Assembly: GCF_932526225.1 (NCBI RefSeq)
Contig: NC_064043.1
Span: forward strand, 6,935,501 to 6,999,500
Direction of reading: 5' to 3'
Source of the DNA: Nematostella vectensis
Taxonomy: Eukaryota; Cnidaria; Anthozoa; Actiniaria; Edwardsiidae
DNA: 64,000 bases
Shown: positions 11,528 to 22,371 of the stretch, one piece after another
Layout: every line of letters starts with the position of its first letter
Numbering within the stretch: the first letter of the stretch is position 1
Program-made: the position numbers and the translations under genes
Notes under the pieces: model-generated
What the model was told of the DNA's origin: nothing
The model's database searches: none
The model's input: the letters and a program-made list of their open reading frames with translations, nothing else

Positions 11528-12598
11528 TCCTTGGGAACCCAGGGCATCGCGGTTCTACCACCTCCCTCTCATGCCTCGTTACTTATTTGAAAAAATTGGT
11601 CCAAATGATTAAAGGAAATCTAACTCATTGTTATTCGAGTTAGCAAGGTTCCACTTCATCTCAATATCTTATGCAGTAGAAATATAACGTTAATATAATG
11701 ATGATTTTAATTTTCTCATACTTGCCTGTACATCTATATGGAAGCTTCTATGGCGGCGAAAGGCGATCGTGCCATCCTCCGTAGCAAGATGTACCCAGCC
11801 TCCCCACGCCCAAGATGTGTCCGGTTCTTCTGGCACATGTACGGGGCCGCCATGGGGAGTGTTCAGATCACCTAAACCCAGGAACTCCACAGAGGAAACA
11901 GTGATCTGGGAACGATCTGGAACCCAACGGAATGCCTGGCATCCTGGGAAAGCTGAGGTACCACCGCTACCAACAGACTACCAGGTAACGACTGCAACCA
12001 TGGATAGATTTATGGGCAAACGCCTAATGATTGAGGTAGTTATTCATAATTTCATTGGAAAAGAAGTAGACAAGAGCTGGGTTTTCATTGAGTAGTATAA
12101 GGTATAAAACATTCTGACTGTACAAGACAATTTTTCAATCTTCCTCCGCTGACTTAATGCTAATTGAAATAAGGACAATTTATCCAAACAGAGTCAAAGT
12201 CTGGATTTTCGAGAATAAGCGCCCCGCTTTGAAACAACGCCCGCCTTGTGAAAATGAAAAAGAAAATTAAGAATAAAAATTATTAAGCGCCCTCTCGTCT
12301 AAAACGAGAATTTACCGCATCTTTGCATTGCTCTAAATTGGAAACTTTTGTGGCTAGCTTATTTTATTTTTGTTATATAACTTTCCTGCCGATATTTATA
12401 TTATCATGACTATTGTGATGGTGTTTGAAAGAGGATGGTTTTGGAAACAGCGGTGCTTTATAGTATAATTGGCTATGTATTTTTGTAAGAATTGCCAATT
12501 TTCCTCTCCAGGTATCTTTCATCGGCATACGTGGTGAAAACGTTGCAAGTGACGCAGCCATTGATGATGTAGTCATCACAAATGGACATTGCTGCTAA

Positions 12599-13317
12599 GA
12601 GAGCCCGATACTGATAAAACAAGCTAACAGCCATCCTTGCAAGCCTTATGCTGTGTTAAAGACAGGATGCCTAACCATAAGCACAATTTCACATTTGAGT
12701 GCATGCGAGTGTTTATCTCCAATAGCCATGGAGTATTTCTCAAATCAATTAAATCACAGGTTTTACCACAGATCCGTGACGTTTTGCATGGTTAGGAGTA
12801 AACATATATATTTTTCTTACTACGGCGGGAAAACATGGGACACAAAAATTAACTGCTAGGCACACAACATGCTGTTTAAAGATGACTTTTTGGTGATTTC
12901 TGTGTTTTACACCTTAAGCCGTCAACTCGTAAATGATTTGTTGCTAGGGCAGAAAACAACTTTGCGTGATGTGACGCAGTATATCCTTTTTTGGTTCTCA
13001 CCAAGAGAGCATAAGATATCTTATGCTCTCTTGTTCTCACTTGGACGTAAGCGCAAGCGCACAGCACGTATTTCATTGTTTATTGTTCACAAACCGAAGA
13101 AACCGGACGAACCCTCTCCGGCTTGAAGGTCCGCTCAGAGCAAACAAAAAATATATAACGTTTGGCTGGATTACCGTGCACATCAATATGTCTTTAAAAT
13201 GACTATAAACATCTTTCTTTAAATAATCATCTTTATTATTATCTCTATATGTTAAAAAGGAGCTTTAAAATATATTTTAAATATATAATTGAATTTATTT
13301 AAAGTATTGATTGCCTT
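12599..13317. other. Intergenic DNA, one perfect palindrome
   Basis: No exon recognised. The open frames at 12653-13126 depend on the palindrome at 13002-13033, which gives the same residues (REHKISYALL) on both strands, so they are not evidence for a gene. Confidence 0.4.
13002..13033. mobile_element. 32-bp perfect palindrome with 7-bp flanking direct repeats
   Basis: CAAGAGAGCATAAGAT is followed directly by its reverse complement, with no spacer. The palindrome is flanked by TTCTCAC on both sides (12995-13001 and 13034-13040), as expected for a target duplication. This looks like the minimal remnant of an inserted foldback or of a fill-in event with a short duplication. Confidence 0.5.
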
Positions 13318-13404
13318 ATTTAATAAGGCAAGGGGAGGGGTTAACGGAAATTTGGTCCGCTGAAATGGAAAAACAAACCATTCGCACACAATCCTGGCAA
13401 CGGG

Positions 13405-13790
13405 CCTGTGCACTAAATGTACCTCACTCCTTTTTTACTTGAAGTTCGTCGCCTGAAAACTTAACCGAACACTTTTATGGGATAGCATAGTTTATTTTCT
13501 ACATACTGTGACCGAACCAAACATAGCTTTTTATGTGCCGTTCTTTATGCAAATACATGCGAATAAACCAGCTCGATTGTTCTATGTTAACTATGTCGTG
13601 CTGTTGTTCACGAACTCGAAATCAAATCACCACAGTGTGTCTTTCTTTGGGATTCTCAACAAAAACTACTTGACTACTTGTGTTGCATAAACGAGCGTAA
13701 CAAACTTGGTAAGTCATTATATCACCGTATTCATCGTATTCTGGCTGAATTAACTTCCACCCTTTTTCAATGGATATATACGTTTAAAAA
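13405..13790 (+). repeat. X repeat, copy 1 (likely Penelope-like 5' region)
   Basis: Shares AATGTACCTCACTC, TTGAAGTTCG and the coding-like TAAACGAGCGTAACAAACTT with the copies at 16360-16800, 18260-18470, 18570-18980 and 20465-20900. In frame it reads ERNKLGKSLYHRIHRILAEL, which in two copies runs on into the Penelope-like 3' remnant, so X may be the element's N-terminal region. A deletion relative to the other copies removes the GTTCAGATGATTAAATATTA stretch. Confidence 0.5.
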
Positions 13791-14256
13791 TGAATGCCCA
13801 AAAATCACGAGAAAATTTAGGAATATTTCGCCAGAGAAAATTTCACAACCATGCCTCAAAATCATTTGATATATTGCAAAAAAAAAAGAGTTTTGGCGTG
13901 TATTGGTGTGCAAAAAATGGACGATTTGATGAGTTTTGCGAGAAAATCGATTTCGCGCCCAAGTGCCAGAATATCTTTTGCGCTTACAAAATACGACTTT
14001 TAAAAGCGTTTAAATAGTTCGCGTCTGGCAATCTAACAACACGGAGATAACGAAGTGGTACTCAAAATTTTATCTGTGCTCTCTATTGACTGTTTTAGGC
14101 CGGTTTTGACGGTAAATAGATACTCGGAACAGCAGGGTGTTTTCGAAGGCTAATTCACAAGCAGTTTTGACACGTCTATTTTTTTCGTGTGGCATATCTC
14201 AAAACTGAAAGTAATTACATATCCTAGTCTATGTTTATGTGAGCATATATACGAAG

Positions 14257-15816
14257 ACTAGGCTTGTAAGGATACGAGGGAGGGGCTTGTAGGGATACGA
14301 GGGAGGGGCTTGTAGAGATACGAGGGAGGGTCTTGTAGGGATAAGAGGCAGAGGCTTGAAGGGATACGAGGGAGGGGCTTGTAGGAATACGAGAGAGGGG
14401 CTTGTAGAGATACGAGGGACGGGCTAGTAAGGATACGAGGGAGGGGCTTGTAGGGATACGGGGGAGTGGCTTGTAACGAGGGAGAGGCTTGTAGGGATAC
14501 GAGGGAGAGGCTTGTAGGGATACGAGGGAGGGGCTTGTAAGGATACGAGGGAGTGGCTTGTAGGGATACGAGGGAGGGGCTTGTAGGGATAAGAGGCAGA
14601 GGCTTGAAGGGATACGAGGGAGGGGCTTGTAGGAATACGAGAGAGGGGCTTGTAGAGATACGAGGGACGGGCTTGTAAGGATACGGAGGAGTGGCTTGTA
14701 ACGAGGGAGAGGCTTGTAGGGATACGAGGGAGAGGCTTGTAGGGATACGAGGGAGGGGCTTGTAAGGATACGAGGGAGAGGCTTGTAGGGATACGAGGGA
14801 GGGGCTTGTAGGGATACGAGGGAGAGGCTTGTAACGAGGGAGAGGCTTGTAGAGATACGAGGGAGGGGCTTGTAAGGATACAAGGGAGGGGCTTGTAGGG
14901 ATACGAGGGAAAGGCTTGTAGGGATACGAGAGACGGGCTTGTAGGGATACGAGGGAGAGACTTGTAGGGATACGAGGGAGGGGCTTGTAGGGATACGAGG
15001 GAGAGGCTTGTAACGAGGGAGAGGCTTGTAGAGATACGAGGGAGGGGCTTGTAAGGATACAAGGGAGGGGCTTGTAGGGATACGAGGGAGAGGCTTGTAG
15101 GGATACGAGAAACGGGCTTGTAGGGATACGAAGGAGAGACTTGTAGGGATACGAGGGAGAGGCTTGTAGGGATACGAGGGAGGGGCTTGTAGGGAAACGA
15201 GGGAGGGGCTTGTAGGGATACGAGGGAGGGGCTTGTAGGGATACGAGGGAGTGGCTTGTAACGAGGGAGAGGCTTGTAGGGATACGAGGGAGAGGCTTGT
15301 AGGGATACGAGGGAGGGACTTGTAAGGATACGAGGGAGGGGCTTGTAGGGATACGAGGGAGGGACTTGTAGGGATACGAGGGAGAGGCTTGTAACGAGGG
15401 AGAGGCTTGTAGAGATACGAGGGGGGGGGCTTGTAAGGATACAAGGGAGGGGCTTGTAGGGATACGAGGGAGAGGCTTGTAGGGATACGAGGGAGAGGCT
15501 TGTAGGGATACGAGGGACGGGCTTGTAGGGATACGAGGGAGGGACTTGTAGGGATACGAGGGAGAGGCTTGTAGGGATACGAGGGAGGGGCTTGTAGGGA
15601 TACGAGGGAGAGGCTTGTAGGGATACGAGGGAGGGGCTTGTAGGGATACGAGGGAGAGGCTTGTAGGGATACGAGGGAGAGACTTTCAGGGATACGAGGG
15701 AGAGGCTCGTGGGGGTACGAGGGAGGGGCTTGAAGGTATACGAGGGATAGGCTCATAGAGATACGAAGGAGAGGCTTGTAGGAATACGATGGAGAGGCTT
15801 GTAGGGACACGAGGGC
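14257..15816. repeat. 23-bp minisatellite array A (about 68 units)
   Basis: Tandem units of the form GGCTTGTAGGGATACGAGGG plus GAG or GGG give a 23-bp period. An 18-bp variant that lacks GGGAT (seen at about 14470, 14695, 14829, 15009, 15256 and 15389) marks a higher-order pattern of blocks 130-250 bp long. On the - strand no frame of the unit has a stop, so a 543-codon open frame (15855-14224) results with a 23-residue period containing SYPYKPLPRIPTS. No signal peptide or start context is seen, and the period equals 3 x 23 bp, so I read it as a by-product of the minisatellite rather than a protein gene. Confidence 0.9.
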
Positions 15817-16359
15817 AGAAGAGCATCGCGTCGAATTTACTATGCTCACACCCATTCCTAATGTTTTATCGCGTACAGATATACAAGAAGTATCATTTAA
15901 TTCAACAGTTATAATATATTATTATTATTTTTATTATCATTATACGGACACACATCTAACGACGCTTGTGGTCCGTACATCACAATGAGCCATACATGAA
16001 GTACCAATCTTGACTAACTATCACGCAACTTAAATAACCCCGAAACGGAAAAACTTAAAGCAATCTCTTACTGATGCACTTTTAAAAAACAAATTATAAA
16101 GTTAGATAAGGATAGAGAACACTTTTTGGGCTTAAGGGAATGTTTGTATAAAGCGTCCGCTCATAACGCGAGCTTTCATATTACGAACAAAATGGCGGCA
16201 GGGTGTGAGGTCGACCAAGGAAAATTGAAACTCGATTTCTACACGAAAGCTACCATTCCACCTGGCCGCCAAAATATTTTTGAAAACCTGAATAAATAAG
16301 CTTTCAATTGAGCCTAAGCCTGCCTGTCCTCGTAAAAACAGTACCCGGACGTCTAGGTG
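15817..16359. other. Non-coding spacer of duplication unit A
   Basis: AT-rich sequence repeated in unit B at about 19946-20464. It includes AACAAAATGGCGGCAGGGTG and CACCTGGCCGCCAAAATATT, two GGCGGC-type motifs about 70 bp apart. No exon recognised. Confidence 0.4.
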
Positions 16360-16800
16360 ATGTACTAAATGTACCTCACTCTTTTTCTACTTGAAGTTCG
16401 CCGCCTGAAAACTTAACAGAACACTTGGCACGTCTTAATTTTTCCCACTAGTTTATGGGATAGCGTTGTTTATTTTCTTACATACTGTGACCGAACCAAA
16501 CATTAGGGCTATTTATGTGCCGTTCTTAATGCAAATATGCGAGTAAACCAACCTGATTGTTCTATGTTAACTATCGAGCTGTTGTTCAGATGATTAAATA
16601 TTAAGGACATTGACTCAAAGTTCACTAACTCGTCTTGAAATCGAATTATCACAATGTGTTTTTCTTTGGGATTCTCAACCAAAACTACTTGACTACTTGT
16701 GTTGCATAAACGACCGTAACAAACTTGGTAAGTCATTATATCACCGTATTCATCGTATTCTGGCTGAATTAACTTCTACCCATTTTCGATGGATATAAAA
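16360..16800 (+). repeat. X repeat, copy 2, joined to Penelope-like remnant
   Basis: The fullest X copy in unit A. The frame at 16610-16798 ends LAELTSTHFRWI; after a stop it continues in the same sense with a Lys-rich stretch (FKDLYQKFQKLVENLKN) and then meets the GIY-YIG end of a Penelope-like element with the reverse transcriptase missing. Confidence 0.5.
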
Positions 16801-17398
16801 TACGTTTAAAGATCTGTATCAAAAGTTCCAAAAACTTGTCGAAAATTTGAAAAATACCCCTAAAAATAACTGCCCACCATAAGTTGCTACCACAGAAGCC
16901 CTAAAAGAAAAGCCTATTTTCTCTCAGATACCTCCTAAAAATACCTGAATTTTGAGCCCTTTCTAATAACTCCAATCTCGATCCAACCCACGCCACTGAA
17001 CACTTCCTAAAACCTAACCACTCCGCTTCTGACATAGAGCTCATACCTATTGAAAAAATAAGAAATAACCGCGACTCCATCCGCAAAGCAAGAGAAGCCA
17101 CACTGATAGCTCGCGCTGGTACTCTTGAACCCGGTGGCCTCAACCGGCGTGAAGAAACCGTTTAGCTACTTAGTAATCCACACCACCCTATTTACCATCT
17201 TCCATAAGTCACTCTTTACTCAATTACTATTTTTACTTTTTGTTAGTTAATCATCAATGAACTTTGTACATATACTAGCTATAACATGCCACTTGTAACT
17301 CATTTATAACCTGAAGAAGGCAGGTATTGGCCTGCCGAAATATCGTTCTAAAAAACATAAATCTGCGTTGTTGTCGACTTTTTCTTTTAAAGGCCTTT
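16801..17398 (+). mobile_element. Penelope-like element, 3' remnant (copy in unit A)
   Basis: From about 16980 it matches the end of the element at 28292-30506: the GIY-YIG nuclease C-terminus (ELIPIEKIRNNRDSIRKARE), the 3' untranslated region and the CTGAAGA hairpin motif (17311-17340). The reverse transcriptase is deleted and frames are broken. It ends at TTTTAAAGG (17398), the same point as the other copies. Confidence 0.75.
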
Positions 17399-17459
17399 CT
17401 AATAGCCCATTTTGGATAAAAATAAAAGCAACTGTCATCAGGCCTGTACCCAGGGGGAG

Positions 17460-17498
17460 CATTCGCAACCCCCCCCCCCCCCAACACACACACACAGC
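17460..17498. repeat. C-run and CA microsatellite
   Basis: About 15 C then an ACAC run; the equivalent in unit B (21566-21601) has a longer C-run, showing length change since duplication. Confidence 0.7.
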
Positions 17499-17744
17499 GG
17501 CGGAAAGTCCACTTCCTGTTCGCAATAAACTTGTAGACAAAACTATCATAAGCAAATAAGATAAAACTAGCATAAGCAAATAAGATAAAACAAAGCATTC
17601 TAAATCACTCTGGTATGTCATAAATCTATGCCAAAATATGTTGTAGCCATTTCCGGTAATTAACGTCCCGTGGAGACTGTAATGGCATAAAAAAAAAATC
17701 TCATTTTGTTTTTTCGGGGATGGTCAGTTTTTATCAGAAAATCA

Positions 17745-17815
17745 CGCCCACCCCTCTCCCTCGGGAAAAATCCTGGGTAAGGGCTCCCCCTCGGGGAAAA
17801 TCCTGGGTAAGGGCA
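17745..17815. repeat. Short tandem duplication within the unit
   Basis: CTCGGGAAAAATCCTGGGTA is followed about 30 bp later by CTCGGGGAAAATCCTGGGTA; the pair recurs in unit B near 21863-21918. Confidence 0.6.
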
Positions 17816-18259
17816 TGGTCATGCTATGCTTTTTGCAAATTCAGCTAAAATGGTCGATGGGTTAACCTTTTCAAAAAATTCATTATATTTTCCTTTCCCC
17901 GTGGATTTCTTTTTTGTCTGCAATTAACAGACGGGTCTCGGGTTTCGCAAACTTTGAATGCAGTTGAAGGAGCCAAAGATGCTGCACGAGTTTACTTCCG
18001 GCAGGTTGACGGAAAACCCAACAGATAAAAGACAAAGGAATGTATTAAAATCTGCGCCATTTAACAGGCCAACCGCTCTAAATTATCAGTCACATCCACG
18101 AAGAAACTTCTAAAGAGACACTGCTTTCACAATTTGAAATAGTCCTAATAAGGACGAAACAGCTGTCCATGGTTGCCGAACTGCACGGGTAATAGACTGT
18201 GCTAGCGTCCCGTCTTGGCCCGACTGGTGCCAATGTGTGTATGCTAGTGTGCTTTTAAA

Positions 18260-18470
18260 GTCCACTCTTTTTCTACTTGAAGTTCGCCGCCTGAAAACTT
18301 AACAGAACACTTGGCACGTCTTAATTTTTCCCACTAGTTTATGGGATAGCGTTGTTTGTTTTCTTACATACTGTGACCGAACCAAACATTAGGGCTTTTT
18401 AAGTGCCGTTCTTAATGCAAATATGCGAGTAAACAAACCTGATTGTTCTATGTTAACTGTCGAACTGTCG
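18260..18470 (+). repeat. X repeat, copy 3 (partial)
   Basis: Matches the first half of copy 2, from CCACTCTTTTTCTACTTGAA to the TATGTTAACT stretch, and stops at the unit A/unit B junction, so it marks a breakpoint of the duplication. Confidence 0.55.
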
Positions 18471-18569
18471 AGCTAATTTAATAAGGCAAGGGGAGGGGTT
18501 AACGGAAATTTGGTCCGCTGAAATGGAAAAACAAACCACCCGCACACAATCCTGGCAACGGGCCTGTGC

Positions 18570-18980
18570 ACTAAATGTACCTCACCCCCTTTTTACTTGA
18601 AGTTCGTCGCCTGAAAACTTAACCGAACACTTTTATGGGATAGCATAGTTTATTTTCTACATACTGTGACCGAACCAAACATAGCTTTTTATGTGCCGTT
18701 CTTTATGCAAATACATGCGAATAAACCAGCCCGATTGTTCTATGTTAACTATGTCGTGCTGTTGTTCAGATGATTAAATATTAAGGACCATTGACTCATA
18801 GTTCACGAACTCGTCTTGAAATCGAATCACCACAATGTGTTTTTCTCTGGGATTCTCAACCAAAACTACTTGACTACTTGTGTTGCATAAACGAGCGTAA
18901 CAAACTTGGTAAGTCATTATATCACCGTATTCATCGTATTCTGGCTGAATTAACTTCCACTCATTTTCAATAGATATATA
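18570..18980 (+). repeat. X repeat, copy 4
   Basis: Matches copy 1 of unit A but keeps the GATTAAATATTAAGGACCAT stretch that copy 1 lost. The frame at 18791-18973 has the ERNKLGKSLYHRIHRILAEL residues. Confidence 0.5.
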
Positions 18981-19460
18981 CGTTTAAAAATGAATGCCCA
19001 AAAATCACGAGAAAATTTAGGAATATTTCGCCAGAGAAAATTTCACAACCATGCCTCAAAATCATTTGATATATTGCAAATAAAGAGTTTTGGCGTGTCT
19101 TGGTGTTTATTTTGCAAAAAATGGACGATTTGATGAGTTTTGCGAGAAAATCGATTTCGCGCCCAAGTGCCAGAATATCTTTTGCGCTTACAAAATACGA
19201 CTTTTAAAAGCGTTTAAATAGTTCGCGTCTGGCAATCTAACAACACGGAGATAACGAAGTGGTACTCAAAATTTTATCTGCGCTCTCTATTGACTGTTTT
19301 AGGCCGGTTTTGACGGTAAATAGATACTCGGAACAAACAGGGTGTTTTCGAAGGCTAATTCACAAGCAGTTTTGACACGTCAATTTTTTCGTGTGGCATA
19401 TCTCAAAACTGAAAGTAATTACATATCCTAGTCTATGTTTATGTGAGCATATATACGAAG

Positions 19461-19945
19461 ACTAGGCTTGTAAGGATACGAGGGAGGGGCTTGTAGGGAT
19501 ACGAGGGAGAGGCTTGTAGGGATACGAGGGAGAGGCTTGTAGGGATACGAGGGACGGGCTTGTAGTGATACGAGGGAGAGACTTGTAGGGATACGAGGGA
19601 GAGGCTTGTAGGGATACTAGGAACGGGCTTGTAAGGATACGAGGGAGGGGCTTGTAGGGATACGAGGGAGGGGCTTGTAGGGATACGAGGGAGTGGCTTG
19701 TAACGAGGGAGAGGCTTGTAGAGATACGAGGGAGGGGCTTGTAAGGATACAAGGTAGGGGCTTGTAGGGATACGAGGGCGAGGCTTGTAGGGATACGAGG
19801 GAGAGGCTTGTAGGGATACGAGGGACGGGCTTGTAGGGATACGAGGGAGAGACTTGTAGGGATACGAGGGAGAGGCTTATAGGGATACGAGGGGCTTGTA
19901 GGGATACGTAGGAGAGGCTTGTAGGGACACGAGGGCAGAACTGCA
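19461..19945. repeat. 23-bp minisatellite array B (about 21 units)
   Basis: Same 23-bp unit as array A and one 18-bp variant at about 19688. Flanks on both sides match those of array A, so the arrays are duplicates that changed length. Open - strand frames (19462-19946) again follow from the stop-free unit. Confidence 0.88.
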
Positions 19946-20464
19946 TCGCGTCGAATTTACTATGCTCACACCCATTCCTAACGTTTTATCGCGTACAGAT
20001 ATACAAGAAGTATCATTTAATTCAACAGTTATAATATATTATCATTATACGGACACACATCTAACGACGCTTGTGGTCCGTACATCACAATGAGCCATAC
20101 ATGAAGTACCAACCTTGACTAACTATCACGCAACTTAAATAACCCCGAAACGGAAAAACTTAAAGCAATCTCTTACTGATGCACTTTTAAAAAACAAATT
20201 ATAAAGTTAGATAAGGATAGAGAACACTTTTTGGGCTTGAGGGAATGTTTGTATAAAGCGTCCGCTCATAACGCGAGCTTTCCTATTACGAACAAAATGG
20301 CGGCAGGGTGTGAGGTCGACCAAGGAAAATTGAAACTCGATTTTCAACACGAAAGCTACCATTCCACCTGGCCGCCAAAATATTTTTGAAAACCTGAATA
20401 AAAAAGCTTTCAATTGAGCCTAAGCCCGCCTGTTCTCGTAAAAACAGTACCCGGACGTCTAGGT

Positions 20465-20900
20465 GATGTACTAAATGTACCTCACTCTTTTTCTACTTGA
20501 AGTCCGCCGCCTGAAAACTTAACAGAACACTTGGCACGTCTTAATTTTTCTCACTAGTTTATGGAATAGCATTGTTTATTTTCTGACCGAACCAAACATT
20601 AGGGCTATTTATGTGCCGTTCTTAATGCAAATATGCGAGTAAACCAACCTGATTGTTCTATGTTAACTATCGAGCTGTTGTTCAGATGATTAAATATTAA
20701 GGACATTGACTCATAGTTCACTAACTCGTCTTGAAATCAAATTATCACAAAGTGTTTTTCTTTGGGATTCTCAACCAAAACTACTTGACTACTTGTGTTG
20801 CATAAACGAGCGTAACAAACTTGGTAAGTCATTATATCACCGTATTCATCGTATTCTGGCTGAATTAACTTCTACCCATTTTCGATGGATATAAAATACG
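20465..20900 (+). repeat. X repeat, copy 5
   Basis: Counterpart of copy 2 in unit B with a small deletion near 20584 that removes TACATACTG. It again runs into a Penelope-like remnant. Confidence 0.5.
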
Positions 20901-21490
20901 TTTAAAGATCTGTATCAAAAGTTCCAAAAACTTGTCGAAAATTTGAAAAACAGCCCTAAAAATAACTGCCCACCATAAGTTGCTACCACAGAAGCCCTAA
21001 AAGAAAAGCCTATTTTCTCTCAGATACCTCCTAAAAATACCTGAATTTTGAGCCCTTTCTAATAACTCCAATCTCGATCCAACCCACGCCGCTGAACACT
21101 TCCTAAAACCTAACCACTCCGCTTCTGACATAGAGCTCATACCTATTGAAAAAATAAGAAATAACCGCGACTCCATCCGCAAAGCAAGAGAAGCCACACT
21201 GATAGCTCGCGCTGGCACTCTTGAACCCGGTGGCCTCAACCGGCGTGAAGAAACCGTTTAGCTACTTAGTAATCCACACCACCCTATTTACCATCTTCTA
21301 TAAGTCACTCTTTACTCAATTACTATTTTTACTTTTTGTTAGTTAATCATCAATTAACTTTGTACATATACTAGCTATAACATGCCATTGTAACTCATTT
21401 ATAACCTGAAGAAGGCAGGTATTGGCCTGCCGAAATATCGTTCTAAAAAACATAAATATGCGTTGTTGTCGACTTTTTCTTTTAAAGGCC
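20901..21490 (+). mobile_element. Penelope-like element, 3' remnant (copy in unit B)
   Basis: Counterpart of 16801-17398: GIY-YIG C-terminus, 3' untranslated region and the CTGAAGA hairpin motif (21406-21435). It retains the same deletion and frame breaks, so it was copied with the unit and not inserted separately. Confidence 0.75.
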
Positions 21491-22371
21491 TTTCTAATAG
21501 CCCATTTTGGATAAAAATAAAAGCAACTGTCATCAGGCCTATACCCAGGGGGAGCATTCGCAACCACCCCCCCCCCCCCCCCCCCAACACACACACACAC
21601 AACGGCGGAAAGTCCACTTCCTGTTCGCAATAAACTTGTAGACAAAACTATCATAAGCAAATAAGATAAAACTAGCATAAGCAAATAAGATAAAACAAAG
21701 CATTCTAGATCACTCTGGTATGTCATAAATCTATGCCAAAATATGTTGTAGCCATTTTCGGTAATTAACGTCCCGTGGAGATACTGTAATGGCATGAAAA
21801 AATCTCATTTTGTTTTTTCGGGGATGGTCAGTTTTTATCAGAAAATCACGCCCACCCCTCTCCCTCGGGAAAAATCCTGGGTAAGGGCTCCCCCTCGGGA
21901 AAAATCCTGGGTAAGGGCGTGGTCATGCTATGCTTTTTGCAAATTCAGCTAAAATGGTCGATGGGTTAACCTTTTCAAAAAATTCATTCTATTTTCCTTT
22001 CCCCGTGGATTTCCTTTTTGTCCGCAATTAACAGACGGGTCTCGGGTTTCGCAAACTTTGAATGCAGTTGAAGGAGCCAAAGATGCTGCACGAGTTTACT
22101 TCCGGCAGGTTGACGGAAAACCCAACAGATAAAAGACAAAGGAATGTATTAAAATCTGCGCCATTTAACAGGCCAACCGCTCTAAATTATCAGGCACATC
22201 CTCGAAGAAACTTCTAAAGAGACACTGCTTTCACAATTTGAAATATTTTCGCGTTTTTAAAAACTGGTGCGATTGCCGCTTTCACTAGCGCACCCCATTT
22301 AATTACTACCCACATATTACCGCTATTCAAATGTTTCCTGAAATGTTTTTTTTTTTTCAGGATCCTTCACT

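Larger units (their letters stand above)
9038..12598 (+). pseudogene. Decayed copy of secreted PAN/apple + MAM gene
   Basis: Four exons match the intact gene at 22372-25389 in order and intron phase. Exon 1 (9038-9359) has a hydrophobic leader and a PAN/apple part with LDCATLCRQEECCRS, but an in-frame TAA at 9161-9163 cuts it. Exon 2 (from 10017 to about 10161) starts the MAM domain (CTFDKS) but loses one base near 10050, so the GFTHD and GPDADHT parts are in another frame; its donor is also weak. Exon 3 (about 11724-11984) lacks a clear AG acceptor and has a 2-bp loss giving TAA at 11873-11875. Exon 4 (12512-12598) is intact and ends AIDDVVITNGHCC-stop. Four separate lesions make a working protein very unlikely. 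Exon sequences stay close to the intact copy, so the duplication or its decay is fairly recent, or gene conversion occurred. Confidence 0.85.
13318..18474. repeat. Segmental duplication, unit A (about 5.2 kb)
   Basis: Starting at ATTTAATAAGGCAAGGGG, this unit is repeated as unit B at 18475-22235 in the same order: a partial X repeat, an AAAATCACGAGAAAATTTAG segment, the 23-bp minisatellite, an AT-rich segment, a second X repeat, a Penelope-like 3' end, then a segment ending CACTGCTTTCACAATTTGAAAT. Unit A ends with about 300 bp (18160-18474) absent from unit B, including a third, partial X repeat. The near identity over kilobases points to a recent tandem duplication. Confidence 0.8.
18475..22235. 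repeat. Segmental duplication, unit B (about 3.8 kb)
   Basis: Second copy of the unit at 13318-18474, same order and strand. The main length difference is the minisatellite, about 0.5 kb here against 1.56 kb in unit A. It ends just upstream of the intact PAN/MAM gene (acceptor at 22360). Confidence 0.8.

Noticed and set aside
11221-11643. 140-codon frame in the pseudogene intron
   Set aside because: It runs through a MITE-like repeat with G and C runs.
12869-13126. Overlapping frames on both strands with the same residues
   Set aside because: The likeness comes from the perfect palindrome at 13002-13033, not from shared coding.
14224-15855. 543-codon Pro/Ser/Tyr-rich frame on the - strand as a structural protein gene
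   Set aside because: It is fully explained by a stop-free 23-bp repeat; no leader or splice context, and the second array has the same property with shorter frames.
16901-17143. 80-codon - strand frames at 16901, 20997 and 29981 that look conserved
   Set aside because: They are the antisense of the GIY-YIG part of Penelope-like copies.
13318-22235. CRISPR-like array
   Set aside because: Units are contiguous 23-bp tandem copies without unique spacers, and the genome is eukaryotic.
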